From positions 149,553-213,552 of the forward strand of contig KV423953.1 in assembly GCA_001632435.1 (NCBI GenBank): DNA of 64,000 nucleotides, read 5' to 3'. The notes beneath the pieces are model-generated. The model saw only the letters and a list, made by a program, of their open reading frames with translations, was not told the DNA's origin and searched no databases. The position numbers and the translations under genes were made by a program. This DNA comes from Calocera cornea HHB12733 (taxonomy: Eukaryota > Basidiomycota > Dacrymycetes > Dacrymycetales > Dacrymycetaceae). This document shows, one piece after another, positions 33,102-45,328 of the stretch (position 1 is the first letter of the stretch; each line of letters opens with the position of its first letter).

Positions 33102-35735
33102 ATGTCGGAGAAAGTTTCGGACTCTCTGCCACAGCTCCCTCACCTCGCCTCAGCCGCGACCGGTGAGGACGACCAGACCAGGGGCCTTGCTCCTAGCAAC
33201 TTCCACCTCCCGGTGACTCAGGAGACTAGTCGCGAGCAGGCCTATCGGATTGAGGAAGAAGTCGCGGAGCATCATCTCGCTGACCCGAACTACTTCATTT
33301 CGGAGCATGTGCATGTCATCAAGGAGAATAACGAGAAGAACGAGGATGGCTCCTCTGGATCGCGAGTGATCGTAGAGGTGGAGAAGTAAGTCTGTCTCGC
33401 TATTCATTACCGCCTTGCTAATAGTTGCCACAGTGACCAAGAGGAAGACTCACCTTACCCTGAGGTACGCGCTGCGGTGTCCAACACCGACGACCCTTCG
33501 ATGCCTGTCAACACCTTCCGCATGTGGTTCCTGGGTATCATCTTTACGATCGTCATCTCTGGCTTGAACCAGTTCTTCGGCTTCCGCTGTAAGTACGACC
33601 TGTTCCATACTCATTACTGCTTCTAACGATTACCAGATCCTTCCGTAACGATCACGTCACTCGTTGCTCAGCTGGTCGCTCTTCCTCTCGGCAAGCTCCT
33701 CGAGAAGATCCTTCCGACTCGCGAGTTCAACACGTTCGGCTTCCGCTGGACCTTGAATCCGGGACCGTTCAACATCAAGGAGCACACTCTTATCACCGTC
33801 ATGGCCAATGTCGTCTATGGCGGTGCATATGCGACAGACATTCTTGCCACCCAAAAGTCCTTCTACAACCAGCCCCTAGATACCGGCTATCAGCTGCTGT
33901 TGGTCATCTCGACTCAGCTGATCGGCTTCTCGTACGCCGGTCTGTGCCGTCGTTTCCTGGTATGGCCAGCAGCCATGATCTGGCCGTACACACTCGTCAA
34001 CGCCGCGCTTTTCAACGCGCTCCACGAGTCGTACGGGAGGGAGACTGACGGCTGGATGAGCCGCAACAAGTTCTTCGTCATCGCGTTCACCTGCTCGGCG
34101 GTGTGGTACTGGTTCCCCGGCTACATCTTCACCGCGCTGTCCGTCTTCAGCTGGGTGTGCTGGATCGCGCCGAACAACTTTGTCGTCAACTCGCTCTTCG
34201 GCTACGAGACGGGTCTCGGCATGGGATTCATCACGTTCGATTGGTCACAGATTGCCTACACCGGCTCGCCGCTCGTCACCCCCTGGTGGGCGCAGGCCAA
34301 CGTCTTTGCGTGCCTGGTCATCGTCTTCTGGATTGCGGCTCCTATCATGTACTACAAGAACATCTTCTGTGAGTCTAGAGCACACTGTGTTTAGCAGCGC
34401 TGACGGCCGCTCAGTCACGCAATACCTGCCCATGTCGTCCTCTGGCTCGTACGACAACACGGGGGCGGCGTACAATGCGACTGCGATCATCGTCGACGGC
34501 ATCTTCGACCCGGAGCTGTATGCGCAGTACTCGCCGCTCTACCTGTCGATGACGTTCGCGCTCGCGTACGGGCTGTCGTTCGGCGCTCTGACGTCGACGC
34601 TGGTGCATGTGTTCCTATGGTACCGGCACGACATTATGCGGCAGTTCCGCGCGTCGCTCAAGGACGAGCCCGACATCCACTCGCGTCTGATGCTGGCGTA
34701 CCGCGAGGTGCCCAGCTGGTGGTACATCAGCCTCTTCCTCGGCAGCTTCGTGCTCGCGATCGTGACGATCGAGGTGTGGAAGACGCAGCTGCCGGTGTGG
34801 GCGCTGATCCTCGCGCTGCTCATCTCGCTCGTGTACCTCATCCCGATCGGGATGATCCAGGCGATCACGAACCAGCAGGTCGGGCTGAATGTCATCACCG
34901 AGCTCATCGTCGGGTACGCGCTGCCGGGCAAGCCCACCGCCATGATGATCTTCAAGACGTTCGGGTACATCACGATGGCGCAGGGGCTGGCGTTTGTGGG
35001 CGACCTCAAGCTCGGCCACTACATGAAGATCCCGCCGCGGATGATGTTCATGTGCCAGGTCGTCGCCGCACTCATCGCGTGCTTCGTGGTCGTCGGCGTG
35101 CAGGACTGGATGTTTGGCAACATCGAGGGCATGTGCCAACCGGACCAGCCGGACAACTTCACCTGCCCGGGCATACGGGTGTTCGGCACCGCCAGCCTCA
35201 TCTGGGGCGGCATCGGCCCGACGCGGATCTTCACGCATGGGCTGTACCAGCCCCTGCTCTGGTTCTTCCTCATCGGCGCGCTCCTCCCGATCCCCTTCTA
35301 CTACCTGGCGAAGCGCTACCCGATGTCCGGGTTCAAGGTGAGTCGGTGAGAGTCGCCATTCGTATCCCATCCTGACGTGTTGCACAGTACGTGAACATCC
35401 CCGTGTTCTTCACAGGCACGGGCCTGATGCCGCCCGCGACGGGGATCAACTTCTCGTCGTGGTTCATGGTCGGGATCACGTTCATGTACTTTGTGCGCAA
35501 GTACCACTTTGCCTGGTGGTCGCACTACAACTACGTGCTCTCCGCGGCGATGGACTCGGGCGTGGCGATCACGACGATCATCATCTTCTTCTGCCTGTAC
35601 TTCCCGAACGGCGGCGTGCAGCTCAACTGGTGGGGGAACAGCGTGTACGGCAACACGCTCGACGGGCAGGGCGCCAGCTACCTCGCCATCCCGCCCGGGC
35701 AGGTGTTCGGCTACCAGCCGGGCACCTGGTCGTAG
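33102..35735 (+). CDS. OPT-family oligopeptide transporter
   Basis: Plasma-membrane importer of small peptides (family knowledge). Five exons: 33102-33385, 33434-33588, 33637-34368, 34415-35337, 35388-35735; sum checks, 813 residues, normal for fungal OPT proteins. A short acidic cytosolic N-terminus is followed by SVSNTDDPSMPVNTFRMW, the signature LNPGPFNIKEH, then GLGMGFITFDW, LNVITELIVGYALPGKP and NWWGNSVYGN, ending PGTWS. Roughly 14-16 membrane segments. It is a paralogue of the gene at 11744, with clear identity through the whole core but fewer introns (4 against 8); the core introns missing here were probably lost or never gained. A clean TATA promoter sits upstream. Confidence 0.93.
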
Positions 35736-36639
35736 ACCACGGACGCTCACGCGTGCGAGCGGTTCCTCCCTCCGTCGGCGCTTGCGGCTCCGGGGCAGCC
35801 GGGATGCAGAACGCAGTAGTGCCAGCAGCAGTAGTAGCAGTGTCGTGCATGCGCTTACGAGCGGTCGACGAATGTACCAGTACCTTCCCTGGGGGCGACA
35901 GCAGTGTGCTCCGGCTGCAGAACGAAGCGTAACTTAGGAGACGAATGCGGTCGGACGAGGCTCACGTCTTGCCACCACACACAGTCATCCGCCCAGTCAT
36001 TGGGCGGGGCGGGGCGGGGTGGACTGACCACCCCGCTGGGCTTATCGCGCCCGTCACCGTGACCAGCGCAGCGTCCGGGGCTGCCGTGCTGGCAGTGGGG
36101 CACGCCGCTGGCCGGGAGGGGTGGCCGCTGGGGAAGGCCGGGAAGAGTAAGCCACCCGCGCCAGGGTCGCCCGGGACGGTGGGCGATGCGATGACCACGC
36201 TGGAGGGCGGGGGGCGGCTCGGAGGCGGCTCGGAGACGACGGCGGAGTCAGAGGGACGCACGCCGCCACTGGCCAGCATTGAATACAGTACTGTGACTAG
36301 GGTAGTACAAGGTCCGGCGCTCGCTCGGAGCTGCGGCCCTCAGGCTCGGAAGCAGGTGCGCCCACTGAAGGGAGCGGAGGCAACGTATTGCCACGCCTTG
36401 CTGACCTCAGCCTGCGCCACCGCCCTGAGCATGACCAGTAGGGCGCGGCGGGGCGGGGGCGGGGGGTGTGTGTTCCGCAGACGCCTGCATCTACAGTTGT
36501 GCAGCGATATGTTCAGGGATAGGCAGGCCCTATCAGACCCGTCAGGGCTGTCAGGGCTGGCCATCTGAAAGGCCCCTGAGTAGGCCTAGTAACCACCTGC
36601 GCCGGGTTGGCAATGCCTGTCATCTGGGCAGGGTTCAAT

Positions 36640-37200
36640 ATCATTATGACGGGTGTTAGTCTGGCAGGTCTGGTTGCGAGACCCATCCGGAGGTATATTA
36701 GACTCTCCGGAGGCTAAATCAAGTGTCAAGTGCCGGTCACCCTTGTGTTAGGTGACGTTGTGTCAAGTGACCAGGCACGGATCACCAGTTCTCACTGTTT
36801 ACACAAACAACACGGTTCATTCATTATAGCTAGCTAAACTAATGGTGCTCTAGCCAATATATAAGTAATTACAGGTTAATAATTCTATATCTATATATAT
36901 AGCTAATTTTTATCTGTGGAAGAAGTCAGCCAAATGGGAAGACGGAAGTGAGAGGACTCACCAGTGAGGAACCTCTTCGGACTGCAGAGTGCACCCTTTT
37001 ATGCACTGGGCAGTTGCAGTGCGCAATCAGGGACACAATCAGAGTAAACAAATGGCACGTGACACATGGGGGTGGCAAATGAATGTGACCTCAGGGTGGG
37101 TCTGCACTGCGGTATATTTTGGATCACAAGGGTCTCACTCAACTTTTGTCATTGATTACAATGCGAGATCAGGGCTCTACAGGCTGGCCAATTGTCCGTC
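36640..37200. repeat. AT-rich island with hairpin, possible transposon remnant
   Basis: Base composition shifts sharply. GTGTCAAGTG occurs twice (about 36723 and 36760), and GTGCCGGTCAC is followed about 27 bp later by GTGACCAGGCAC, forming an inverted repeat. Then come AATATATAAG and TATATATATAG, which look like a promoter. The combination could be a solo LTR or a non-autonomous DNA element, but no target-site duplication or coding remnant was found. Confidence 0.3.
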
Positions 37201-37448
37201 GCATGAGGGCTCTGGCCCCAGGGGCTGTCACTTCTCTGCACGCGCGTAGATGTGCGGGAGTCGGGAGTCGGGGAAACAAGGCAGGTTGCGGGGGCGGCCC
37301 CGGCCTACTGCGGACTGGGACACGGGACATGGGACATGGGACGTGGTCATCGGCCGTCGGTATGAGCGATTCATTCGCTGGTGGGTGGTGGGTGCGGGCG
37401 CGAAAAGTGGGGGCGGAGGCGCGGGGCGCGTGCTGTGGTGGGCGGATG

Positions 37449-37488
37449 GGGGTGTGGGTGTGGGTGGGTGTGGGTGTGGGTGTGGGAT
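37449..37488. repeat. (GTGTGG)n microsatellite
   Basis: Repeated GGTGTGGGTGTGGGTG units about 250-290 bp upstream of the F-box gene. The G-rich + strand could fold as a quadruplex. Confidence 0.7.
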
Positions 37489-37723
37489 GCTAAGCAGCCA
37501 GTGAGGGCTTCCTCCCTCCCGTCACACTCTCCCCCTCCCCCTCCCCATCCGCGCCGTCCCCCTAGCCGTCACGGTCACCCCACCCGCGCCTACCCAGACA
37601 TCGCCATCGGCCGCCCGCCCGCCCTGCACCCCGCTTCCCTTAACATCCATTCCTCCCTCCCCCCCTTCCCGGCCCCGCCCGCCCACCCCCAACCCCACCC
37701 CCACCCTAACACCGCCCCGCCTG

Positions 37724-37730
37724 TATAAAC
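37724..37730 (+). promoter_or_regulatory. TATA-like box very close to F-box start codon
   Basis: CCTGTATAAACCGC ends only about 10 bp before the ATG at 37741. If it works as a TATA box, transcription would start inside the first codons, so either the ATG or the box is not the one used. Confidence 0.35.
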
Positions 37731-37740
37731 CGCGCGCCAG

Positions 37741-39630
37741 ATGCCGATCCTCGCCTGCCTCACCGCCCTCACCCAGCTCAACGACCTCCTCTGCCACATC
37801 ACCCGCTGCCCGCCCCCCTCAACCGCCCCCGAGCTCGCGCGGCGCAGACAGCTCCAGCACCGGCTCCACCTCGGCCTCGAGGGCCTCCCGGTCGCACCGG
37901 GCACCGGCCGCCCAGTGGAGGGCTGCGAGTGCCACGGCGCCGTTCAGAGGTGCGTAGGCGGTCTGCTCCGTGCTTGTCCCTTCTGCATGGGGAGCCTGGG
38001 CAGCGCTGGGTTGGGCTGACCCGAGTGCAGGTGCGCAGAACAGCTCTACACGAGCGCGATCGCCCTCTGCGCCGACCTCTCCGAGCAGCTCGCACCGGTC
38101 CCGCTCTCCGCCCCCAGCCCCAGCTCCCCCCCTCCAGGCCCAACATGCGCCTGCCAACCCTCGCCGACCCCGCAGGCCCGGGCGCTGGACGACCTCTCGC
38201 ACCAGCTCCTGCGCACGCGCCGCCTGCGCAACCTCGTCCTCCCGCCCGTCTCCCGCCTCCCGGAGGACATCCTCGCCTACGTCTTCTCCATCCCGTACCA
38301 CCACTGGGACCCCGGCGCCGCAGCAGCCTTCGCAGACCGCATCGTGGCCGTCTCCCACCTCTGGAGGGAGGTCGCCCTCGCCACCCCACAGGCGTGGGCG
38401 AACATCGTCCTCGGCCACGAGCCCCTGCGCGCGCGCCTCGCCTGCTCAGCACTCTCCCGGTGCGACTGCTCCCCGCGCCGCGCCGTCTCGGACCGCAGAG
38501 CAGCGCGGGGCCGGGCCTGGATCTCGCGCGCGAAAGCCGTGCCGGTCGCGTTTGACCTCGGCCCGCACGCGCGGGTGGAAGGCGCCGAGGTCGTCCAGTG
38601 CCTCATGGACAGCATCGCCGCGGGCCTCACGCCCGTCAGGGCGCTCAGCTGGGGCCTGCCCTTCACCCAGCTGCTGCTGCGCCTCGCGCCCGCCTGCCCG
38701 GGCCTGCAGGAGCTCAGGCTGGCCCGGTACGACAGCCCGCTGAAACCCGAGCACGTGGACGAGGTGCTCGCGCTCGACCTGCCCGCCCTGCGCGCCATCG
38801 AGCTGCGCAACATCCCCCTCCCGCGCCCGGGCCGCGCCCTGGCGCGGTGCACCGCGCTCACACTCGTCTTCGGGCGCGAGACGGTCAGCTACCTCCCCCA
38901 GGCGCTCGCCCTGCTCGCCGCGTGCCCGGCGCTCGAGCACCTCGCCGTGGGCAGGCTGGACGACGCGGACGTCTGGGCGGACACCGCCCCGCTCGGCGAG
39001 GACCTGGTCCTCCCGCGCCTCGCCACGCTAGCGCTGGACGAGGGCCGGCCGGACGGCTCGGGGCTGCTTAGCCTCCTCCGCACGCCCGCGCTGCGCGAGC
39101 TCCGCCTCTCCTCCCCGCACGACAAGACGCGGGTGCTGCAGTCGACGGGCAAGCTCGTCGACGCGTTGCGCACCTTCCTCGCCGTCGCCACCAAGCTCGA
39201 GCACGTCGAGTTCCCCTACGCCGTCCCCCACGCCTTCTTCTGCATGCTCAAGCACCTCCCCTGCGTGCGCGTCCTCGGCTTCGCAGGCTCCATATACCCC
39301 ATCGCAGACTTCTTCACGGACGACCACTGCCGGCGCGCGCTCGCCCGGGACTGTGCGGCGCTGCGCGAGCTCCGCGTGCTCGTCACGTGCGACGTCGAGC
39401 CGAGCGACAGCGTGCAGCGCTTTGCGCAGAGCATGGCCGAGTACGTCCGCTGCCGCCGCGAGGCCGCCGCGGGAGGCGTCGCCCAGCTCGACACGCTCTC
39501 CCTCACCGCCACCGCTGGCTGCCTGAGCGAGGCCGCGCTCAGGGACGCGCTCGATATCGACTGTACGGTCTACGTGAATGGCATGCTCAGGGAGGCGGGG
39601 GCCGCGCTGCAGGTGCAGTGTCCTGCGTGA
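37741..39630 (+). CDS. F-box protein with LRR-like C-terminus
   Basis: Probable substrate-recognition subunit of an SCF ubiquitin ligase. Exons 37741-37949 and 38031-39630; sum checks, 602 residues. The F-box lies at about 155-205 (VSRLPEDILAYVFSI, VSHLWREVALATPQAW), matching the LPxxIL...W pattern of basidiomycete F-box proteins. Residues about 270-560 contain irregular leucine-rich units (LQELRLARYDS, LRAIELRNIPL, LRELRLSSPH, LRELRVLVTCD). GC is very high. A C-rich stretch in exon 2 (about 38089-38175) could be a 78-nt intron because removing it keeps the frame. Start codon uncertain because of the close TATA box. Agaricomycetes carry hundreds of such genes; the target cannot be guessed. 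Confidence 0.8.
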
Positions 39631-40036
39631 GCGCTCGGCACGTGGGGCCGTGGGCGCTTCAAGTGCAAGGCAAACAGGAAAAGGGACGAAGGATGGGACT
39701 CCGGATGCGGAACACGGGAACACGGGGACACGGGGACACGGGGACCGGAGAATCTTTCCACGCAATATGTACGCTTAGTCCGTCGGACCCATCGCATTTG
39801 TACTTGTAGATCTGCAATTATTGGATTCCCCGTTTTCATCAGGCCGCTCAGCCAAGGTGGGCGGCGACGCGGGTGATGCCTCCGCGAGAGTTGGGCAACG
39901 CGTTGTAAGGGACGTCGGCAGGAGGAGCTGCCGACAACATTAAGCGGTCATTGCGGATGGATTTGAGTGAACAAAAAGAGGAGATGCCAACCACGCCGAC
40001 TTCCCAACGCCAGGAAAGCCGAAAAAGGGCGGGAGA
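39631..40036. other. Convergent 3' region with minisatellite
   Basis: Between the F-box gene (+) and the bZIP gene (-). At about 39708-39745 an 8-bp unit ACACGGGG repeats four times. No other structure. Confidence 0.6.
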
Positions 40037-41549
40037 TCACGACTCCTTCTTCTTCCCCGCGGGCGCAGCCCGGCCCTTCCCCTTCCCCCTCCCCTTGCCC
40101 TTGGGCCTCGCCTCCTCCTCACTAACCTCCTCCTCCTCGCTGCTCTCCTCCTCCTCCTCCTCCTCAGTATCATCCAAGCTCTCCTCGACCTCCTCCTCCT
40201 CCCCCTCCTCACTCGGCTCAGGCTTCTTCCGCCTCTTGCCCCGGGCCCTGCCCCTCTCCCGCTCAGACACGCTCTCCCTGCCCTTCCCCTGTCCGCCAGC
40301 CACAACGCCGCTCGGCGCGCCAAGCCCCGCAAACGCGCCCAGCAGCCCGGCCCGCACATCCCCCCTCTGCACCGCCCCCGCCACACTGCCCGCGGTGATG
40401 CCCCCCTTAAGCAGGACCATCTCCCTCAGCCACCCGTTCTCCCGCCTCAGCTCGCCCGTCTCCTTCTCAAGCTCCTCGGCCCGCCCCTGCAGGTCCTGCA
40501 CAGACCGCTCCAGGTTCAGCATCCGCTGCTTCTTCTTGATGCGGAAGCGGGCCGAGGCCGCCGTGTTCCGCCGGCGCTTGTCTTCCGAGCCCGAGGCGGG
40601 GATATTAGGGTCAATGGGCGATCCAAGGCCAGTGGTGGTTATCGGCGGTAAGGTGGGCCCGTGGGATGGCCCAGCGTGCGACGGCCCCAGCCCCCCGCCC
40701 GAACCGGGGGGAGAGACACCGCCCTGGTAGCGCATCATCTCCGCCCAGAACTGGTCGGAGGGCATCGTCCCGTGCTGCTGGTGCGCTGCCGACGGGCCTG
40801 GGCCAGCGCCAGCTGGCCAGCCAGAGGTAGACGGCTGCTGCACTTGGTGGAAGGGCGCGGGATGCTGCTGCTGTTGCTGGTGTTGTTGGTGCTGCGGCTG
40901 CTGCGGCTGTTGGGCCTGGAGGTGCCACGGCTGATGCTGCGGCGCGAATCCCTGCTGGGGTGAGGGGTGCGGCATGGTGTACGGGAAGTGGGCGAAGGGG
41001 TCTGTGATGGGCGAGGGGTGGACGGGGTAGGCCGCGTCGGCGGCTGTTAGCGGGGAGTGGGTCTGGGATTGCGCCTGCGCTTGCGGCTGCGGCTGCGTTT
41101 GCGGTTGGGCTTGGGGCGGGTAGTGGGCACCGGAGGGGGGCGACGGCTGCGGTCTTGTTGGAAAGGGACCTGGCATACCAAGTATGAGTGTCAGTCTTCT
41201 CCAGTAGGCGGGTGGGATGGGGAATGGAGGGAAAGGGAAGGGAAGGGAAAAGGCACGCACTGCCCCTGGCTGGGTCTGGTCGCTTATTCGGCCCGCTCAT
41301 GCGCTGCTCTCGCTCTGCGCGACCGTGCGGCTCGTCGGCGTGCGAGAAGGAGAAGGGGAGGGAGGAGAGGTGGTCGAGCTGGTGCTGCAGCTCCGGGAGC
41401 TCGAGCTCTGGGAGGGGGTTGGCTGGGTCTAGGTCTAGCTCTGGGGCGTCGTCTGCCTGGTAGTGTTCTGAAGAGGGGTCCGAGTCCTGGAGCTGGAGGT
41501 GGATGTGGTGCTGGTGCGCCGCGGTCAGGAGCAGGTCAAGCGGCATCAC
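40037..41549 (-). CDS. bZIP transcription factor, Cys-3/Met4-type basic region
   Basis: DNA-binding regulator. Two exons on the minus strand, 41549-41261 and 41169-40037; sum checks, 473 residues. The basic region KRRRNTAASARFRIKKKQR (about 295-315) is the form found in Neurospora Cys-3 and Aspergillus MetR, activators of sulfur assimilation. A leucine zipper of about four heptads follows (LERSVQDLQGRAEELEKE, LRRENGWLREM). N-terminal to it are Gln/Pro/His-rich stretches. The C-terminus alternates Glu/Ser acidic runs with GRGKGKGR, unusual for the family. Assigning it to sulfur control rests on the basic region alone; other fungal bZIPs share part of it. Convergent with the F-box gene. Confidence 0.85.
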
Positions 41550-42265
41550 GGTCCCCCGGAGCAGGCGTGTTCACTGTTCGCGCGCGCGCGCGGTCAGGTG
41601 GACAGAAGCGGCGTGCAGAGCAGGAGGAGCACGTGTCCCCGCGCAGTGGCACTCCGTGTCGAGTCGTCGTCGTCGTGCAAAGGCAAGAGCAAGAGGCAGG
41701 AGGGAAGGCCGTGGCCGGGCGGGGGGGGGTCAGTGGCCAGAAAGGGCAGGCAGGCAGGCGGGAGCGATTGCGCGTACGAGGCGGGGGATGGCGCGGTGTG
41801 GGCGGGCATGTGGGAGTGCGGTGGGTCCCCCGGCTACTGTGAGTGTGTTCGGGTTCCCTTTGATTGCGCTGCTCTCCCAGCGTCTTCTCCCCGTCTGCCA
41901 TACGCCATCGGCCACACGCCATCGTGGCCTGCAGGCAGAGACGCGCACGCAAGAGGGGACGATGTCGAAAGTGCACCGCTCGTTGACGTGATCGCCTTCC
42001 AATACCGGTGGCGTAATGAAGCAACTACTCCCGCGGACGCGCCCACGAAACCGGCCACGCTCACGCTGATTAGGACCCTGGCACGCCTGGCCAAAGGCAT
42101 GTGATTCAGACCATGCGTTTATCGGCGTGACTACGGGTGCGCGCAGCAGTCAGAGATCATGAAATAACAGCATCTACACGACGATGCACTCCGTCTACAA
42201 GTACATGTTTGGGTTATTCTGTTCCGTGGCCATGCGAGTACCCTGTGTTTTGGGCTTCCAGTCGT
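41550..42265. other. Intergenic between bZIP and permease genes
   Basis: Upstream region of the bZIP gene and downstream region of the permease. It contains a (CG)n run near 41579-41592 and a G run near 41721. No gene supported. Confidence 0.5.
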
Positions 42266-44147
42266 TTACATGATCCTCTCCCACACCTTCTCCCACCAGT
42301 GGACGGGCACCCACTCGGGCCCATCCTTCTCGTCGATCTCCCGCCTGCCCGCCAGCAGGTCAATGTCCTCCAGCTTGACCATCTTTGTGCGCTTGGCGAT
42401 CTTCCAGATGAGGTAGAACCCGATGAAGACGGGCACGCCGATGTAGTCCGCGATGAACGTCGCCACGCTCCAGTGGCCGTCGATGAACACGCTGAACCCG
42501 TTGAAGAAGATGATGACGAGCGCGAGGATGCACCCGAACCACGCCGCGTACGGCTGGAACGGTGCCTTGTACGGCAGCGTGTTGCGGTCCAGCCCCTGCA
42601 GCTTGGCCGCCGCGTAGAACCGCGTGTACGAGAAGCAGATCGTCGACCACGCGAACAGGCCAGACACGGTCGAGATGTTGACGAACCACTCGAACACCGT
42701 GCCCGCGCTCGCCGCGCCCACGTTCAGGTACGACAGGCACCCGAACAGCGCCGTGATCGCCACGCACCAGATGGGCAGCCCGCGCTTTGTGCACCTGCGC
42801 AGGAACGCAGGCGTCTTCCCGTCCAGCGCGAGCGCGTATAGCGTCCGACTCGACGTGTACAGGTCCGAGTTGCCCGCCGAGAACGCCGAGATCAGGATCA
42901 CGGCGTTGATGATGCTCGGGAGGACCTTGATCCCCGCCGTCTCGATGGCGATGACGAACGGGGACGCGGCCGCGGTAGTCGTGTTCTGGAGCAGCTGGTC
43001 GCTCGTGTACGGCACGAGAAGGCCGATGACCGCGATACCGCCCACGTAGAAGAGCATGATCCGCCAGAACACCCGCCGGATCGCCTTGGGGATCGTCTTG
43101 TGCGGGTTCTGCGCCTCGCCCGCCGTAACAGCGACGATCTCCGTCCCGAGGTAGGAGAACGCGGCCTGGACGAACGAGGACCAGAAGGCCAGGAAACGGC
43201 CCGTCGGGCCCTGGATCCCGTCGAACTGCGCGAACGGCCCAGGGTTCTTCCAGTACCGGAAGCCGATCCGGTCGTGGTTCGGTCCGCCGCCGAGGTCGAG
43301 CACGATGCCGAGGATGATCAGCCCGACGATCGTCGTGACCTTGATGAACGACATCCAGAACTCGGCTTCGCCGTAGGCGGCCACGCCGATGAAGTTGATG
43401 CCGATGATGACAACGAGGAAGATGGACACCCAGACACTGCACAAGGTCAGTCGGGTTTCAAGCGCATTGTTTTGGTACTCACGCGACACTGACGGTGGTG
43501 TTCCAGTAGCTGATGACAATAGCAGCGGCCGTGATCTCATTGGGCAGCGTGACGGCATAAGAGTACCAGTAATTCCATCCGAGAGCGAAACCGAGAGCGG
43601 GGTCCACAAAGCGCGTCGCGTAATGGGTAAAGGAGCCGGAAACAGGGTAGAGAGTAGTCACTGCACAGACGATCAGCAATGCATTCCAATAGGAGCCTAT
43701 CACGTGACGCACTCTCGCCGAGGGAAATCATCACACTATACACCATCAGGCCAGTGATTACGTAGCCCAGAAGGGTGCCGACGGGACCGGCGGTCGCAAG
43801 CGCACCGCCGGACCCGACGAACAGACCTGTGCCGATGGTACCGCTGGGCGTTCCGATCAGCACGGTTCACTCCACCAGGCAGTGCCCGCTTACCCAATGG
43901 CGATCATTTGCAGATGGCGGGACTTTAGAGCTCGAGTGACTGCGAACTCGCCCTCGTGAGCCCGGCCGTCATGGGTGACCTGTCGAGCGAGATGGGACAC
44001 GCCCTTCTCGTCGGCGTCCCATGAGCTCTTGTTCGTCTTGCGGTCATGTAGATCAACGTTGTCGTAGGGCGCGGGGTCGTCGCCTGCAATGATGTCACCC
44101 ATGCCGGTGCCTTCATTCTCGACTACATGGTGGGTTGGCTGTGCCAT
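42266..44147 (-). CDS. Amino-acid permease, YAT/APC family
   Basis: Plasma-membrane proton symporter for amino acids (family knowledge). Four exons on the minus strand: 44147-43894, 43843-43713, 43660-43483, 43436-42266; sum checks, 577 residues, the usual length. After a hydrophilic N-terminus the splice gives IGGTIGTGLFVGSG, the first-helix substrate-binding motif. GEMTTLYPVSGSFTHYA follows, then PALGFALGWNYWYS, SFVQAAFSYLGTEIVAVTAG and GLPIWCVAITALFG. About 12 membrane helices. The C-terminal tail ends WWEKVWERIM. The substrate range cannot be read from sequence. It is a single gene on its own promoter. Confidence 0.93.
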
Positions 44148-44233
44148 TTTAGCTCTTCAACGCGTTGGAGTTGGGAGCGGCGAGAGGTGGGGTGAGTGAG
44201 GAACGGGGAAGGCGGGGGTCGTGTGGGCCCCGC

Positions 44234-44240
44234 ATATATA
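44234..44240 (-). promoter_or_regulatory. TATA box of amino-acid permease
   Basis: On the minus strand GTATATATGCGG lies about 87-93 bp before the ATG at 44147. Confidence 0.5.
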
Positions 44241-45328
44241 CGCTTCCTGGTGCGGATCACCGAGATACGGGCGGCAGAGTGATTCGACCAAGACCTGATG
44301 GAGAGAACCACCGTCATTGTTGCCGGTCGCGCGGAACCACACGGGTGGGGCGTGCTGCAAAATTTCGACGTTTTAGCGTGTATGGCTTGACAGCACATCC
44401 ACCTTCACCTGACATGATGGCGGTCCCTGATCCCGTTGTCCGAAATGCATTGTGTGCCGCCCGTCGATGCCACAGTTCATTCGAAATTAGGGTGAACTTC
44501 AAATGAATGAATTACGTTGCGTGGTGGTGCGCACGACCTCCAATTGCGAGCATAGCAACACATTGAGCGCTCGCCATCTCTTGCATGTTGCGCAGCTGAA
44601 GACGCCAGCTCGGCCAACGAGAGATGAGAACGATATCGGTGAGCCACCTAGTTGCAGGTGTAGCCCACAAGTTTCGCGGTATGTGCGGTACGGAGGTGGA
44701 CGGAGCGGGCGAGGCGATCCACTTCTCCACACCCAACGACGTCAGGACCCTATTCGGAGAGAAGCGCCATGCGCATCATCGGGCTTTGCTCCCGTCCGCC
44801 CCGCTTCGGCTACTTCCGGCTACCCATTGGGCGCCTGCAAAACTTCATTTACTCCCTCTAGCAGCTGCATTCCTCCGGCAATAGATCCGACTTTCGCTTG
44901 GCCAGGGCTGTAGTTCGTGGACGAATTCCTTGCGAGTTGTCGGTGGTCCAAAAAAAAGCGGGCGGAACTGCAGAGCATCCATGACTTTTAGGTTGTGTTC
45001 TGACTGGTTGTACTCTTTGGGGCACTCGCCGGCAGTCAACCTGTGCTCGTACGGCACGTCCATTCCACATGTTTCAAATCGCACATTGGGCTACCACATG
45101 GCCGCATACTAAGATTAGGTCCTCGTGTGCTGGTAGCACAAGGTTGGGTATACGAGCGCTTCAAGAAGCACGATCTTCGATGATTGTTACTCGGCACTGG
45201 GGTGGCGGGCCTAGACACGCTTCTGATTCGCCCATGGCAGTGCCCGCCGGTCTTCTCGACCCCTATGCAGGGCATACGACGCACCGAAAAACTGTCCTCG
45301 GTTTGGACGCCCTGTATTAGAGACCAGC
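44241..45328. other. Intergenic, no gene seen
   Basis: About 1.1 kb upstream of the permease and downstream of the MFS gene. Short overlapping frames without motifs. Confidence 0.5.

Larger units (their letters stand above)
35736..37740. other. Intergenic with AT-rich island and G-rich runs
   Basis: No gene supported. 36003-36024 holds repeated GGGGC units. About 36560-37200 is strikingly AT-richer than the surroundings (see repeat entry). 37449-37488 holds a (GTGTGG)n run. The final about 240 bp before 37741 are C-rich leader-like sequence. Confidence 0.5.
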
